Assembly (NCBI RefSeq): GCF_900451095.1
Contig: NZ_UGHV01000001.1
Span: forward strand, 2,008,973-2,072,972
Source: Helicobacter canis
GTDB taxonomy: Bacteria; Campylobacterota; Campylobacteria; Campylobacterales; Helicobacteraceae
Reading direction: 5' to 3'
DNA length: 64,000 bases
Part shown: positions 8,131-16,427 of the stretch, piece after piece
How positions within the stretch are numbered: the first letter of the stretch is position 1
Layout of the letters: each line of letters opens with the position of its first letter
The notes under the pieces: generated by a model
What the model saw: only the letters and a program-made list of their open reading frames with translations
Told to the model about the DNA's origin: nothing
The model's database searches: none
Made by a program: the position numbers and the translations under genes

Positions 8131-9405
8131 ATGCTAGAATCCACTTTCCACCCAAGCACGCTAGCCCTGCACGCAGGCTATGGGTATGATTCCCAGCGCA
8201 CTTTAAGCGTGCCGATTTATCAAAGTAGCTCCTTTCGCTTTGATTCAAGCGACCAAGCCGGCAGACGCTTTGCCCTAGAGGAGCTAGGCAATATCTACTC
8301 GCGCCTAAGCAACCCCACCACCGATGTCCTAGCCAATCGCCTAGCCCAAGTCGATGGCGGGGGATTTGGTGTCGTTACTGCGAGTGGGGCTAGCGCGCTG
8401 TTTTATGCCTTTGTCAATCTCGCCCAAGCAGGCGATAATATCCTCTATGCCAATAAAATCTATGGCGGCACGCAGACGCTTCTAGTGCATACACTCAAGC
8501 GATTTGGCATAGAGACTCGCTGCTTTGATGTCGATGATCTAAGCACGCTAGAGCCACTTATCGATGAAAACACTAAGGCGATTTTCTTTGAGTCGTTGTC
8601 CAATCCGCAGATTTCTATCCCAGATATTTGCGCTATCACCGAGCTTGCCAAGCGACACAGGCTTGCTACCATCTGTGATAACACCATAGCACCGATGATT
8701 TTCCGCCCCTTTGACTTTGGGATAGATATTGCCGTGTATAGCTGCACCAAGTATATCAACGGGCACGGCAGCGGACTAGGAGGAGCGATCATTGAAAGAA
8801 AGGGGCTAAATGAGCTGCTAATAGATAATCCCAGATATAGTGTCTTTAACACCCCAGATCCAAGCTATCACGGCTTAGTCTATGCGAGCCTGCCCTACCC
8901 TATCTATGGTATGCGGCTTATCCTAGAGTGGCTACGCAATATCGGGGCTAGTCTATCGCCGCATAATGCGTGGATCCACCTGCAAGGCTTAGAGACTTTG
9001 GAGCTGCGATTGCAAAAGCACAGCCAAAACGCCCTAGAAATCGCTACATTCCTAGAATCCCACCCCAAAGTCAAGCAAGTAGAATACCCTGCCCTAGAGT
9101 CCAGCCCCTACTATGCGCGATTCAAGCAGTATTTCACAAGCGGCTATGCGAGTGGGCTTTTTAGCTTTGAGCTAGAGAGCTATGAGAAGGCGAAGGCATT
9201 GTGCGATAGGCTAAAGCTCTTTTGTATCACGGCAAATATCGGCGACTCTAAATCGCTTGTGATCCACCCAGCTTCCACCACGCACTCCCAGCTCTCCCAG
9301 AGCGAGCTGCTCTCAGCGGGGATCTCGCCTGCGTGTGTGCGTGTGTCGGTGGGGTTAGAGTCTAGCGCGGATTTAATCAATGACCTAGCGCAGGCTTTGG
9401 AGTAG
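8131..9405 (+). CDS. metY: O-acetylhomoserine sulfhydrylase (PLP-dependent)
   Basis: 424 residues, the length of MetY-type O-acetylhomoserine (thiol)-lyases rather than the shorter cystathionine gamma-synthases. The PLP lysine lies in SCTKYINGHGS (around residue 208), with the family blocks IYSRLSNPTTDVL, ASGASALFYAF and LVIHPASTTHSQL. It makes homocysteine from O-acylhomoserine and sulfide. The RBS AAAGGAG precedes ATG 8131; the first codons (ATGCTAGAATCCAC) are themselves a family A repeat half, so a repeat supplies the start. MetA, which makes the substrate, follows downstream on the same strand. Confidence 0.92.
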   Translation: MLESTFHPSTLALHAGYGYDSQRTLSVPIYQSSSFRFDSSDQAGRRFALEELGNIYSRLSNPTTDVLANRLAQVDGGGFGVVTASGASALFYAFVNLAQAGDNILYANKIYGGTQTLLVHTLKRFGIETRCFDVDDLSTLEPLIDENTKAIFFESLSNPQISIPDICAITELAKRHRLATICDNTIAPMIFRPFDFGIDIAVYSCTKYINGHGSGLGGAIIERKGLNELLIDNPRYSVFNTPDPSYHGLVYASLPYPIYGMRLILEWLRNIGASLSPHNAWIHLQGLETLELRLQKHSQNALEIATFLESHPKVKQVEYPALESSPYYARFKQYFTSGYASGLFSFELESYEKAKALCDRLKLFCITANIGDSKSLVIHPASTTHSQLSQSELLSAGISPACVRVSVGLESSADLINDLAQALE

Positions 9406-9415
9406 CTTGGTTGGT

Positions 9416-9536
9416 GGATTCGGCTTTGCGCGATAAATCGCCGATTCTGCGGCGGGGGCTTGCTCATTACCGCTTAGGTAAATCCCTTCGCCCCCACCTT
9501 GAAAGCGGCGATTTCTCATCGCAAATCCTAGAATCC
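9416..9536 (+). repeat. Family D repeat unit between metY and metA
   Basis: Runs from GGATTCGGCTTTGCGCGATAA through a CATTACCGCTTAGGTAAATC core to CATCGCAAATCCTAGAATCC. Complementary arms CGATAAATCGCCG and CGGCGATTTCTCATCG could form a long stem. The 555-base gap 9406-9960 also holds a family B hairpin, A halves and a C fragment, and no gene I can support. Confidence 0.8.
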
Positions 9537-9632
9537 TGTGCTTTGGCGTTGGCTTTCCTAAAAATCACGCAAAGCAACCACAGCCCCACCGCAATGCTTA
9601 GAATCTTTTTGAAAGGAAAACAGCTTTTTCTT

Positions 9633-9665
9633 GTCATTGCGAGCGGCGTGAGCCGCGTGGCAATC
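9633..9665. repeat. REP-like hairpin, family B
   Basis: GTCATTGCGAG ... CGTGGCAATC with inner stem GCGGC / GCCGC and loop GTGA. Same element as at 698-732 with a different inner stem. Confidence 0.8.
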
Positions 9666-9960
9666 TATAAGCAAAAACCCTAGAATCCACTTTTTGAAAA
9701 CGCCCCAATTTTAAGCGAGCCAGCAAAGGATTCTAGGATTGACAAAAATGCGTAAAATGTGTTTTTCAAACGCAACTAGGCGGCAGGATTTTGCGATGAT
9801 TTTCTAAAGAAACTTCGTTTTGTGGGTTGTCAAGCGGTGGGCGAAGGGATTTACCTAAGCGGTAATGAGCAAGCCCACCGCGCAGACTCCCGCAAAAGCG
9901 CGCAAAAGCCAACGCCCAAACCAAGCAGAGCCGAATCCACCAATAACTAAGGAGCCAAAG

Positions 9961-10842
9961 ATGCCTATCATTATCCCAAAGACTATCCCCGCATTTAGCA
10001 CCTTGCAGGAGCGGATTTTTGTGATGGACACAGAGCGTGCCACCACGCAAGACATACGCCCGCTAGAGATTTTGCTCTGCAATCTTATGCCTACAAAAAT
10101 CGAGACAGAAAATCAGCTCCTATCCCTCCTAGCAAACTCGCCCCTGCAAGTGCGCATCACACTGCTTGCCACGCAGAGCTACATCGGCAAAAATACCCCC
10201 CAATCCCACCTAGAGAGATTCTACAAATACTTTAGCGAGATTGCGCATAAACGCTTTGATGGCGCGATCATCACAGGTGCGCCTATCGAGCATTTGGCGT
10301 TTGAAGAAGTGCAGTATTGGGAGGAGCTTAGGGGGATTATGGACTTTTTGCGTGCTAATGTAACAAGCACGATGTATCTGTGCTGGGGGGCTATGGCTGG
10401 GCTATATCACTTCCACAAGATTCAAAAGCACGCCCTATCTAGCAAGTGCTTTGGGATCTTTGCCCATAAGCAGTGTGCCGCTTCGCCGCTGCTTATGGGG
10501 CTAGATGATGAAGTGCTTATGCCTCACTCACGCCATAGCGGCATTGATGAAAGCGCAGTGGCTAGGGCAGATGATCTGTGTGTGCTTTTAGCAGGGGAGC
10601 AAAGCGGGGCTACAATGCTTAAAGATAGCAAAGATGTCTTTATCCTAGGGCACCCAGAATACGCCAAAGATACGCTAGATAAAGAATACAAGCGCGATCA
10701 AGCAAATGGGCTAAACACGCCAAAGCCCACAGGGTATTACGCGCCAAATGGAGAGATTATGTTTCAGTGGCGATCAAGTGCGAGCGTGATTTTTAGTAAT
10801 TGGCTAAATCTCGTCTATCAAGATACGCCATTTTTGCTTTAA
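9961..10842 (+). CDS. metA: Homoserine O-acyltransferase MetA
   Basis: 293 residues from ATG 9961, which has AAGGAG eight bases upstream; the frame is open 32 codons further up but that part is repeat sequence. MetA acylates homoserine at the start of methionine synthesis. Catalytic landmarks are visible: the nucleophile in YLCWGAMAGLYHF, ILGHPEY with the His and Glu, and the KIETENQLLSLL block near the N-terminus. The acyl donor (succinyl or acetyl) cannot be read from sequence alone; the neighbouring MetY points to acetylhomoserine. Confidence 0.95.
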   Translation: MPIIIPKTIPAFSTLQERIFVMDTERATTQDIRPLEILLCNLMPTKIETENQLLSLLANSPLQVRITLLATQSYIGKNTPQSHLERFYKYFSEIAHKRFDGAIITGAPIEHLAFEEVQYWEELRGIMDFLRANVTSTMYLCWGAMAGLYHFHKIQKHALSSKCFGIFAHKQCAASPLLMGLDDEVLMPHSRHSGIDESAVARADDLCVLLAGEQSGATMLKDSKDVFILGHPEYAKDTLDKEYKRDQANGLNTPKPTGYYAPNGEIMFQWRSSASVIFSNWLNLVYQDTPFLL

Positions 10843-10847
10843 TCTGC

Positions 10848-10853
10848 TACAAT
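10848..10853 (+). promoter_or_regulatory. Putative -10 box of the GT8/radical-SAM operon
   Basis: TACAAT lies 47 bases before the GT8 start. No clear -35 is seen, as is common for Helicobacter promoters. It directly follows the metA stop codon. Confidence 0.35.
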
Positions 10854-10899
10854 GCGCGCTTTTATGCCGCACTATCTTTACCACTTTTAAGGAAGCATT

Positions 10900-12480
10900 A
10901 TGACCGATCCTTGCTTTGCCATAGTCTTTGGGCTAGATGATAACTACGCCAAATACGCCAGCGTGAGTATGATGAGTATCATCTACTCTATCAACCCCAC
11001 CACCCAAAATAGAGAAAAACTCATAGGGGGGGGGCAGCTAGATCCTAGTGTAAATGCTGCGCCAGATTTTGGCGCGAGCCTAGAATCTTGCCTAGAATCC
11101 ACACTAGATTCTAGGCAAGATTTTGCTTTAAACTCTAAGACAGGATCTAGCCCTAGCCCCCTAGCTCCCACCTGCCACGCCCCACTTATCCACCGCTTCA
11201 TTCATCTTGCTCATATCACGCCATTTTACGCAAGCCCAGAATTCTCGTTTGAAAACGCGGATTCTAAGAAAAATGCCAAAAAGGCAAACCTCCTAGAATC
11301 TACTTTTGAAAAAGTGGATTCTAGGGTAAATGTGGATTGCCACGATTTTGACAAGTCAAAATCTCGCAATGACGATAAAAACGCCGCTAGCAAAAAAATG
11401 GATTCTAGCAGCAACGCCCCTTTTCCGTCATTGCGAGCTTTGGCGCAAGACAAAGCGCGGCAATCCATAAACAAAACACCCAAAGCAAGCAGAGATCTCC
11501 CCATCCACTTCCACCTCCTAGCCGACTCCCTCTCCCCCTCCACCTTATCACGCCTACGCACGCTAGAATCCCACCTAGACACCATCTACCCCACGCAAAT
11601 CCATATCCACAGCCTTCATCAAGCCGAGTTCAAAGCCCTTAATCCGTGGGGCGAAGCGGGGGCAAATTGGTGCGCGTATTTCCGCTTGAAGCTTGGCAGC
11701 GTGCTACCACAAGAGCTTACAAAAGCTCTCTACCTTGATGTTGATACGCTGATTTTGCGCGATATACGAGAGCTTTTTGCCTATGATTTGGGGGAGTGTG
11801 CCATAGGTGCGGTGCGAAGCGGGCTAAGCGGAGATAGTATCAAGATCGTCCGTGAGCACAAAATACACGCGCAAAACTACTTCAACTCCGGTGTTTTACT
11901 CATCAATCTCCCCAAATGGCGCACCAAAGATCTAGCCCTTATACACACTAAGGAGTATGCGGAGTATGCGGAGTATGCGGATCAAGATTTTTTGAATCTC
12001 ATTTTTAGAGACTCGGTGTGCTTTTTGCCCTATCACTACAATCTCCAATGGCTTGCACAAAGCAGGATCCACTTTGATAGCTCCCCGCCCCGCACGGATA
12101 CAAATGGCATTGTCTCGTATCCTAGTGCCATAGATTTTAGCGAGTTTGCTAGCGCGCTTATCAATCCCTCTATCGTGCATTTGCTTGGGGGCTATAAGCC
12201 TTGGGAGAAGTCAAACTTCCAAAGCAACCCTGCAAAGCCCCCTATCTTTGCGCAAAATCCCTACCACAAGCTCTGGTGGGCTATCGCTAGAGAAAGTCCC
12301 TTTGCTAGGCACATCACCCTAGCCTACTACAAACGCACCGCGCTTATCACTATAACTGCTTATCTACGGGCTTACGCGCCTTGGGCGTATGCGGGCTTAC
12401 GCCCGTTTGTGCGCGTGCTAAAGCTCCTAAAATCCGCCCTAAGCTCACCAAACCCACAAAGGACACACAATGCCAAATAG
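10900..12480 (+). CDS. GT8-family glycosyltransferase with repeat inserts and poly-G tract
   Basis: GT8 enzymes transfer hexoses or galacturonate to lipopolysaccharide or other glycans using a DxD metal site. Visible motifs: FGLDDNYAKYASVSMMSI at the N-terminus, a DVDTLILRDI metal site near residue 283, YFNSGVLLINL, ADQDFLNLIF and a C-terminal HLLGGYKPW. Two stretches without homology (about residues 43-90 and 117-200) interrupt the first half and consist of family A and B repeats. A G9 tract at 11026-11034 lies at the first boundary; with nine Gs the frame is open (ON). Three 9-base tandem repeats give EYAEYAEYA just before DQDFLN. The stop overlaps the next gene by 11 bases. Confidence 0.85.
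   Translation: MTDPCFAIVFGLDDNYAKYASVSMMSIIYSINPTTQNREKLIGGGQLDPSVNAAPDFGASLESCLESTLDSRQDFALNSKTGSSPSPLAPTCHAPLIHRFIHLAHITPFYASPEFSFENADSKKNAKKANLLESTFEKVDSRVNVDCHDFDKSKSRNDDKNAASKKMDSSSNAPFPSLRALAQDKARQSINKTPKASRDLPIHFHLLADSLSPSTLSRLRTLESHLDTIYPTQIHIHSLHQAEFKALNPWGEAGANWCAYFRLKLGSVLPQELTKALYLDVDTLILRDIRELFAYDLGECAIGAVRSGLSGDSIKIVREHKIHAQNYFNSGVLLINLPKWRTKDLALIHTKEYAEYAEYADQDFLNLIFRDSVCFLPYHYNLQWLAQSRIHFDSSPPRTDTNGIVSYPSAIDFSEFASALINPSIVHLLGGYKPWEKSNFQSNPAKPPIFAQNPYHKLWWAIARESPFARHITLAYYKRTALITITAYLRAYAPWAYAGLRPFVRVLKLLKSALSSPNPQRTHNAK
11026..11034 (+). repeat. Poly-G tract G9, candidate phase-variation site
   Basis: Nine Gs preceded by AAACTCATA, exactly the context found before the G12 tract at 13487. 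Loss or gain of one G would truncate the GT8 protein after about 45 residues. Confidence 0.7.
11300..11490 (+). repeat. Family A palindrome plus two family B elements inside GT8
   Basis: CTAGAATCTACTTTT / AAAAGTGGATTCTAG is followed by GTGGATTGCCACG, inner stem GATTTTGAC/GTCAAAATC, and CTCGCAATGAC, then by a second B element in opposite orientation. The composite reads as KVDSRVNVDCH..KSRNDDKN in frame. A near-identical composite occurs at 13883-13965. Confidence 0.8.
11952..11980 (+). repeat. 9-bp tandem repeat in the GT8 coding region
   Basis: GGAGTATGC repeated three times in tandem, coding (EYA)3. Being a multiple of three it changes protein length without shifting the frame. Confidence 0.75.
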
Positions 12481-14436
12481 CCTAGATCTCTCCACCCTAT
12501 CCGCACGCCTTAAACTCCTTAAGCACCCTACTTTCAAGCAACGCTACATATATCGCAATATCGCCAAAGCTACACAGGCATTCCTATGGGCAAACTACAA
12601 AGCAAAAATCGCTTCAAGCCCCATAAGCGCGATATATCTTGTGCCTTTGCTAATCTTGCGCAAAGCACTCTATATCCTAGAATCCAAAGCCGCTCCCCTG
12701 CACGCTAAGATCCTATCCTACCCTATGCCCAAAATCCCCACAAACGCCCAAAAACCTATGGTCTGGGTATTTGTCAAGGCTATTTTGTGGGCTATGCTTG
12801 TCCTGCCTTGCTGTGTGTGCAAGAGCCTGCTATGCGCACTGCTAGCCCCGCTTAGTGGCATTATGCGTGCTAGAATCTATGCGCGCTTTTTGCTTGGCAA
12901 AGTAGATATGCCCTACTTCGAGCTAGTGCTGACAACGCGCTGCACATTGCGCTGTGAGAGCTGCAACAATCTAATGCAGTATTTTGACTCCAAAACCGCC
13001 TACACCTGCACGCTTAGTGGCATACAAAGCACACTTGAAGCTCTGCTTGAGAGAGTGGATTCTATCTATTGGGTGCGGATTATCGGCGGTGAGCCGCTGC
13101 TTTTTAAAGATATTGATACAGTGGTGGAAATACTAGATTCTAGTAGCAAGGTAAAGTCCTTTGATATTGTTACAAACGCCACAATTATCCCAAAGCCTAG
13201 GCTCTTAGAGGCATTGCAAGCAAGCTCTAAATGCTTTGTGAGTATAAGCGACTACACCAAATCGCCAAACCTATCTGTAAAGCTCCATATACAAAAGCTC
13301 CAAGATCTCCTATCAGCGCGCAAAATCCCGCACTCTGTCCTCTGGCAAGAAGCCACAGCCGCGTGGTTTTCTCCCGGGCAAATCTACAAAAGAGGGCGTG
13401 ATAGGCAGGGCATAGAGGCAAACTTTCGCTCTTGTCTTATGCCGTGTGTGTCGGTGATGAGCCACGAGAGATTGCCAAAACTCATAGGGGGGGGGGGGAA
13501 TCTGTTAAGGATTCGGCTTTTTGGCTAGAAACAGCGATTTCATCGCCTAGCTCACGCGATAGACCCGAAGTCTTATCTTCCTTGCGCGGCTTGAAAAACG
13601 CCGTTTCTAGCTCAAAAATCCTAGAATCCCAAAGCAACACTGAAATTACAAACAACCGCGAGCAACTTGAACTAGAATCCACTTTTGCGCAAAGCACCAC
13701 TAGCAATACTGCAAATCCTAGAATCTTTGGGAAAGATAGCCAAAAAAGGCTCAAATCCCACCGCGAGCAAAATTATCCAAAAAATACACAAAGCCCCGAT
13801 TTTAAGGATAACGCTCATTCTCCGTCATTGCGAGACACTGCGCTAGCGGTGGCGCGGCAATCCACAGCGACAAAAACACACCCCCTAGAATCCACTTTTC
13901 AAAAAGTGGATTCTAGGGTAAATGTGGATTGCCACGATTTTGACAAGTCAAAATCTCGCAATGACAACAAAAATGCGATAAGTGAAAAAATGGATTCTAA
14001 GGATAACTCCCCCTCCCTGTCATTGCGAGATGATGAAGCTCCCTTTTTGTCATCGCGAGCGAGTGAAGCGAGCGTGGCGATCCATAACACAAACCTAGAA
14101 TCTAGTTTTGAAAAAGTGGATTCTAGTGTGGATTGCCACGATTTTGACAAGTCAAAATCTCGCAATGACAGCAAAAATGCGGATTCTAGCACCGCAAAAA
14201 GTGTCGGGGAGATCTTCATCTGTCCTATTGCCAGCTCACTCTCACGCCTAAAAGGACTAGAAGAATTTAGGGGCGATTTTGTCTCCTTGGATCACGCGTG
14301 TGATAAATACACGATCCTTGCCTTTTATGCGCAAGAATTTTTCAAAACCTGCGACTACTGCCACGATATGGCAGCCCCAAAGACCCCTATCCCCATAGCC
14401 GTGCAGACCAAAGCCACCCTAGAGCTTACACGCTAG
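12470..14436 (+). CDS. Radical-SAM/SPASM protein, frameshifted at a G12 tract (phase OFF)
   Basis: The first part, in the frame starting at 12470, has hydrophobic segments, then the radical-SAM cluster motif CTLRCESC (CX3CX2C, around residue 160), IIGGEPLLF, and a second cysteine region SCLMPCVSV. It then hits G12 (13487-13498) and stops at 13528. The next frame continues from 13499 to 14436 and ends with the missing complement, GEIFICPIASSL and CDYCHD, typical of SPASM-like auxiliary cluster domains. One extra G (G13) or two fewer (G10) would join both parts without an internal stop. About 230 residues between the halves are family A/B/D repeats. It probably modifies a sugar or lipid head group with the GT8 partner; substrate unknown. 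Confidence 0.75.
13487..13498 (+). repeat. Poly-G tract G12, candidate phase switch
   Basis: Twelve Gs after AAAACTCATA split the radical-SAM gene; only lengths of 10 or 13 (3n+1) restore the full frame. This is the classic contingency-locus design of Helicobacter and Campylobacter. Confidence 0.8.
13499..14205 (+). repeat. Repeat mosaic inside the radical-SAM gene
   Basis: Contains a D-related segment at the start, a perfect family A palindrome with 17-base arms (13883-13918) immediately followed by a B element, further B elements (about 13828-13868, 14018-14084, 14128-14168) and several A halves. The frame is open throughout. Homology to radical-SAM proteins stops and resumes at its borders. 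Confidence 0.8.
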
Positions 14437-14490
14437 GAGACTAGGCAAGACATCTTGCCTGTGCGATTTCTTTACCCGTGTGTTGTAATA

Positions 14491-14519
14491 GCCTGCGTTT
14501 CTTAGCAAAATTTGCAGGC
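14491..14519. terminator. Hairpin after the GT8/radical-SAM operon
   Basis: GCCTGC / GCAGGC stem followed by CTTTC on the plus strand, 55 bases after the stop. A second small hairpin (AGGCAAG/CTTGCCT, 14443-14460) lies just before it. The T run is short, so termination is only plausible. Confidence 0.4.
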
Positions 14520-14582
14520 TTTCACTGCTTGCTAGAGCGATTGCAAATCAATGTGCTTATAAAGGGCTAGTAAGATTCTAGT

Positions 14583-15083
14583 TTATTGCTGCCTCTTATG
14601 CTTCTTTTTGGCTTTTGCAGGCTCTAGGTGCGGCGTGAGTGTGATGATGACCTTTCGTAATTGCAAAAGATTATCAATATCCATAATATACCATTCCTTT
14701 GCGCCCGGATATGGCGGGGCTTTGGGGTGGTTTGGCAAGATGGATTCTAGGATCTTATGCGGCTTGGCAAAAAGCATATCATCACAGAGCAGAAATATGG
14801 GCTTTGGGCTTTGTGGGGCTAGGGCGCGCGCAGGTGTCGTATCGCTAGGGCTAGAATGTGAGCCTAGAGCCAAGGCAGAGCCAAAATCTTGCACATAGAT
14901 ACAATACTCGCCAAACATCTTGCGGCTTGTAAAAACATAGCTTCGCTTGAAATCACCAGACTCCAGCAAATCGGCTCGCGTGCTTGCCATAGTAGAATCT
15001 GTGTCAAACTCCGCTACGCTAGAATCTAAGCTTGCTTGCAGCTGCTCTAAGCAATATGCTAAAAATTCCTTACTGCTTGCCAT
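14583..15083 (-). CDS. TfoX N-terminal-domain-like protein
   Basis: 166 residues. SRKMFGEYCIYVQD, PIFLLCDDMLFAKP and PPYPGAKEWYIMDIDN match the order of conserved blocks in the TfoX/Sxy N-terminal domain (FGEYGLY, ADDRLYLK, PPYPGAKPW-type). TfoX/Sxy proteins regulate competence in gamma-proteobacteria; in Campylobacterota the role is not established. An Ala/Ser/Pro-rich stretch of about 25 residues interrupts the domain between the first two blocks, in line with insertions elsewhere in the window. Upstream neighbour in the same direction is the cysteine synthase family gene. Confidence 0.7.
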   Translation of the reverse strand: MASSKEFLAYCLEQLQASLDSSVAEFDTDSTMASTRADLLESGDFKRSYVFTSRKMFGEYCIYVQDFGSALALGSHSSPSDTTPARALAPQSPKPIFLLCDDMLFAKPHKILESILPNHPKAPPYPGAKEWYIMDIDNLLQLRKVIITLTPHLEPAKAKKKHKRQQ

Positions 15084-15109
15084 TGCGTGCCTTTATGTGG
15101 GTGTGGATT

Positions 15110-16033
15110 CTATATGAGATTCTTACTAAAATACCTGCTTAAATGATCGGCAAAGAGCGTTACAATAAGCTTATTTTCTACCTGCCTAGCGAGCTTCAAA
15201 CACGCTTGCAAGCACGCGCCAGATGAGATCCCTACTAGCAGCCCCTCTTCTCTAGCCAAGATTTTTAGCCCTTGATATGCTTCCTCATCGCTAATTTTTT
15301 GCACCATATCTATAAAGCTTGTATCCATAGTCTTTGGGATAAAGTTATTGCCAATGCCTTCAATATTCGCACAGCCCTCCTCCCCTCCGCCAATCACAGA
15401 GCCGATAGGATCGCATAGCACAGCTTGTATCCTAGAATCCTGCTCTTTTAGGTATTTGGCTATGCCGCTAAAGCTACCGCCACTCCCAGCACCGCAGACA
15501 AAGTAATCCAGCACAGGTGCTAAATCCCGCACCCCCTGCATTTGCGTATAAATCTCCTTGCCACTTGTTTCATAGTGTGCCTGTGGATTGAGCGGATTTT
15601 CAAATTGATGTAGGCTAAAAGAATGTGGAGTAGAATCTAGCAATTCCTTTGCTTTATCAATCGCCCCTTGTATGCCTAGCTCTTTTGGCGTGTTGATGAC
15701 TTCCGCCCCCAAAGCACGCATTAGAATCTGCTTTTCAATGGAAAATTTATCCGGCACGACCAAAATCGCCTTGATATTAAAATGCAAGCACACAAAGGCT
15801 ATGCCTAGCCCCGTATTGCCCGCAGTTGCCTCTATCACCACAGAATCTTTGCGTAGCTTGCACTGCTTTTTTGCTCTTTGCAAAATATGCAGGGCGACCC
15901 TATCTTTCACGCCCCCTGCGGGATTGTAGGATTCAAGTTTTGCAAAAATGCGGTTGTTATTTGGAATCTGTATGCGTGAAAGCTCTACAAGTGGCGTATT
16001 ACCGATAAGATCAAGACTTGAGTAAAAAAGCAT
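15110..16033 (-). CDS. cysK: Cysteine synthase / cystathionine beta-synthase family (MccA-like)
   Basis: 307 residues from ATG 16033, chosen because AAGGA lies nine bases upstream; a longer frame from 16075 adds 14 unlikely residues. PLP lysine in NPAGGVKDR (residue 43), substrate loop EATAGNTG, and the phosphate loop GAGSGGSFSG. The block VVPDKFSIEKQILMRALGA and the GCANIEGIGNNFIP region resemble H. pylori HP0107, which acts as cystathionine beta-synthase in reverse transsulfuration; plain O-acetylserine sulfhydrylase activity is the alternative. Confidence 0.85.
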   Translation of the reverse strand: MLFYSSLDLIGNTPLVELSRIQIPNNNRIFAKLESYNPAGGVKDRVALHILQRAKKQCKLRKDSVVIEATAGNTGLGIAFVCLHFNIKAILVVPDKFSIEKQILMRALGAEVINTPKELGIQGAIDKAKELLDSTPHSFSLHQFENPLNPQAHYETSGKEIYTQMQGVRDLAPVLDYFVCGAGSGGSFSGIAKYLKEQDSRIQAVLCDPIGSVIGGGEEGCANIEGIGNNFIPKTMDTSFIDMVQKISDEEAYQGLKILAREEGLLVGISSGACLQACLKLARQVENKLIVTLFADHLSRYFSKNLI

Positions 16034-16188
16034 TGCATATCCTTGCTTTGAAATATACATCTTTGAAATTTGCAAAAATAGTAAAAAATGTTTTTAATTG
16101 TATAACAAATAGCAAAGCAATAAAGCAAAACTTAAAACAAACAAGACAGAATCCACTTTCACACAATTTATGCAAACAAACCTACACA

Positions 16189-16345
16189 ATGGCAAAACAG
16201 CAAAAATAGCAAACGCCAATCTCCACGATGCAAAGATAAAAAAGATGAGTTCTACGCGCAACTAAGTGATATAGAAATGAGCCAAAGCACTACAAAGAGC
16301 ATTTCAAAGATAAATCGTGCATTGCAGCTGCAATGACAGAGAGCA
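16189..16345 (+). pseudogene. Relic of the N-terminus of an EcoRI-type adenine methyltransferase
   Basis: Within the 390-base gap upstream of the cysteine synthase gene, three frames in succession read MAKQQK (16189), NLHDAK, then KKDEFYAQLSDIE (16244), then KHYKEHFKDKSCI (from 16285). Together these match the usual start of EcoRI-family N6-adenine methylases (NLHKAKKAKNDEFYTQLSDIEKELKHYK-type, recalled from the family and given here as pieces). At least two frameshifts separate the pieces and nothing recognisable follows, so only a short decayed 5' fragment remains. Confidence 0.6.
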
Positions 16346-16427
16346 TTATGGCTAAAATCCTCGTTAAATCCGCCTTAGAATCTAGCTTAGATTCTAGGCT
16401 TTATGGGCTTGGGCGGGATAAACGGAT

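Noticed and set aside
10900..14436. Treating the radical-SAM locus as an ordinary pseudogene
   Set aside because: The only break is a homopolymer of 12 Gs whose 10- or 13-base alleles restore the full frame, and both halves keep their cysteine motifs; phase variation is the simpler reading, though a sequencing error in the tract cannot be excluded.
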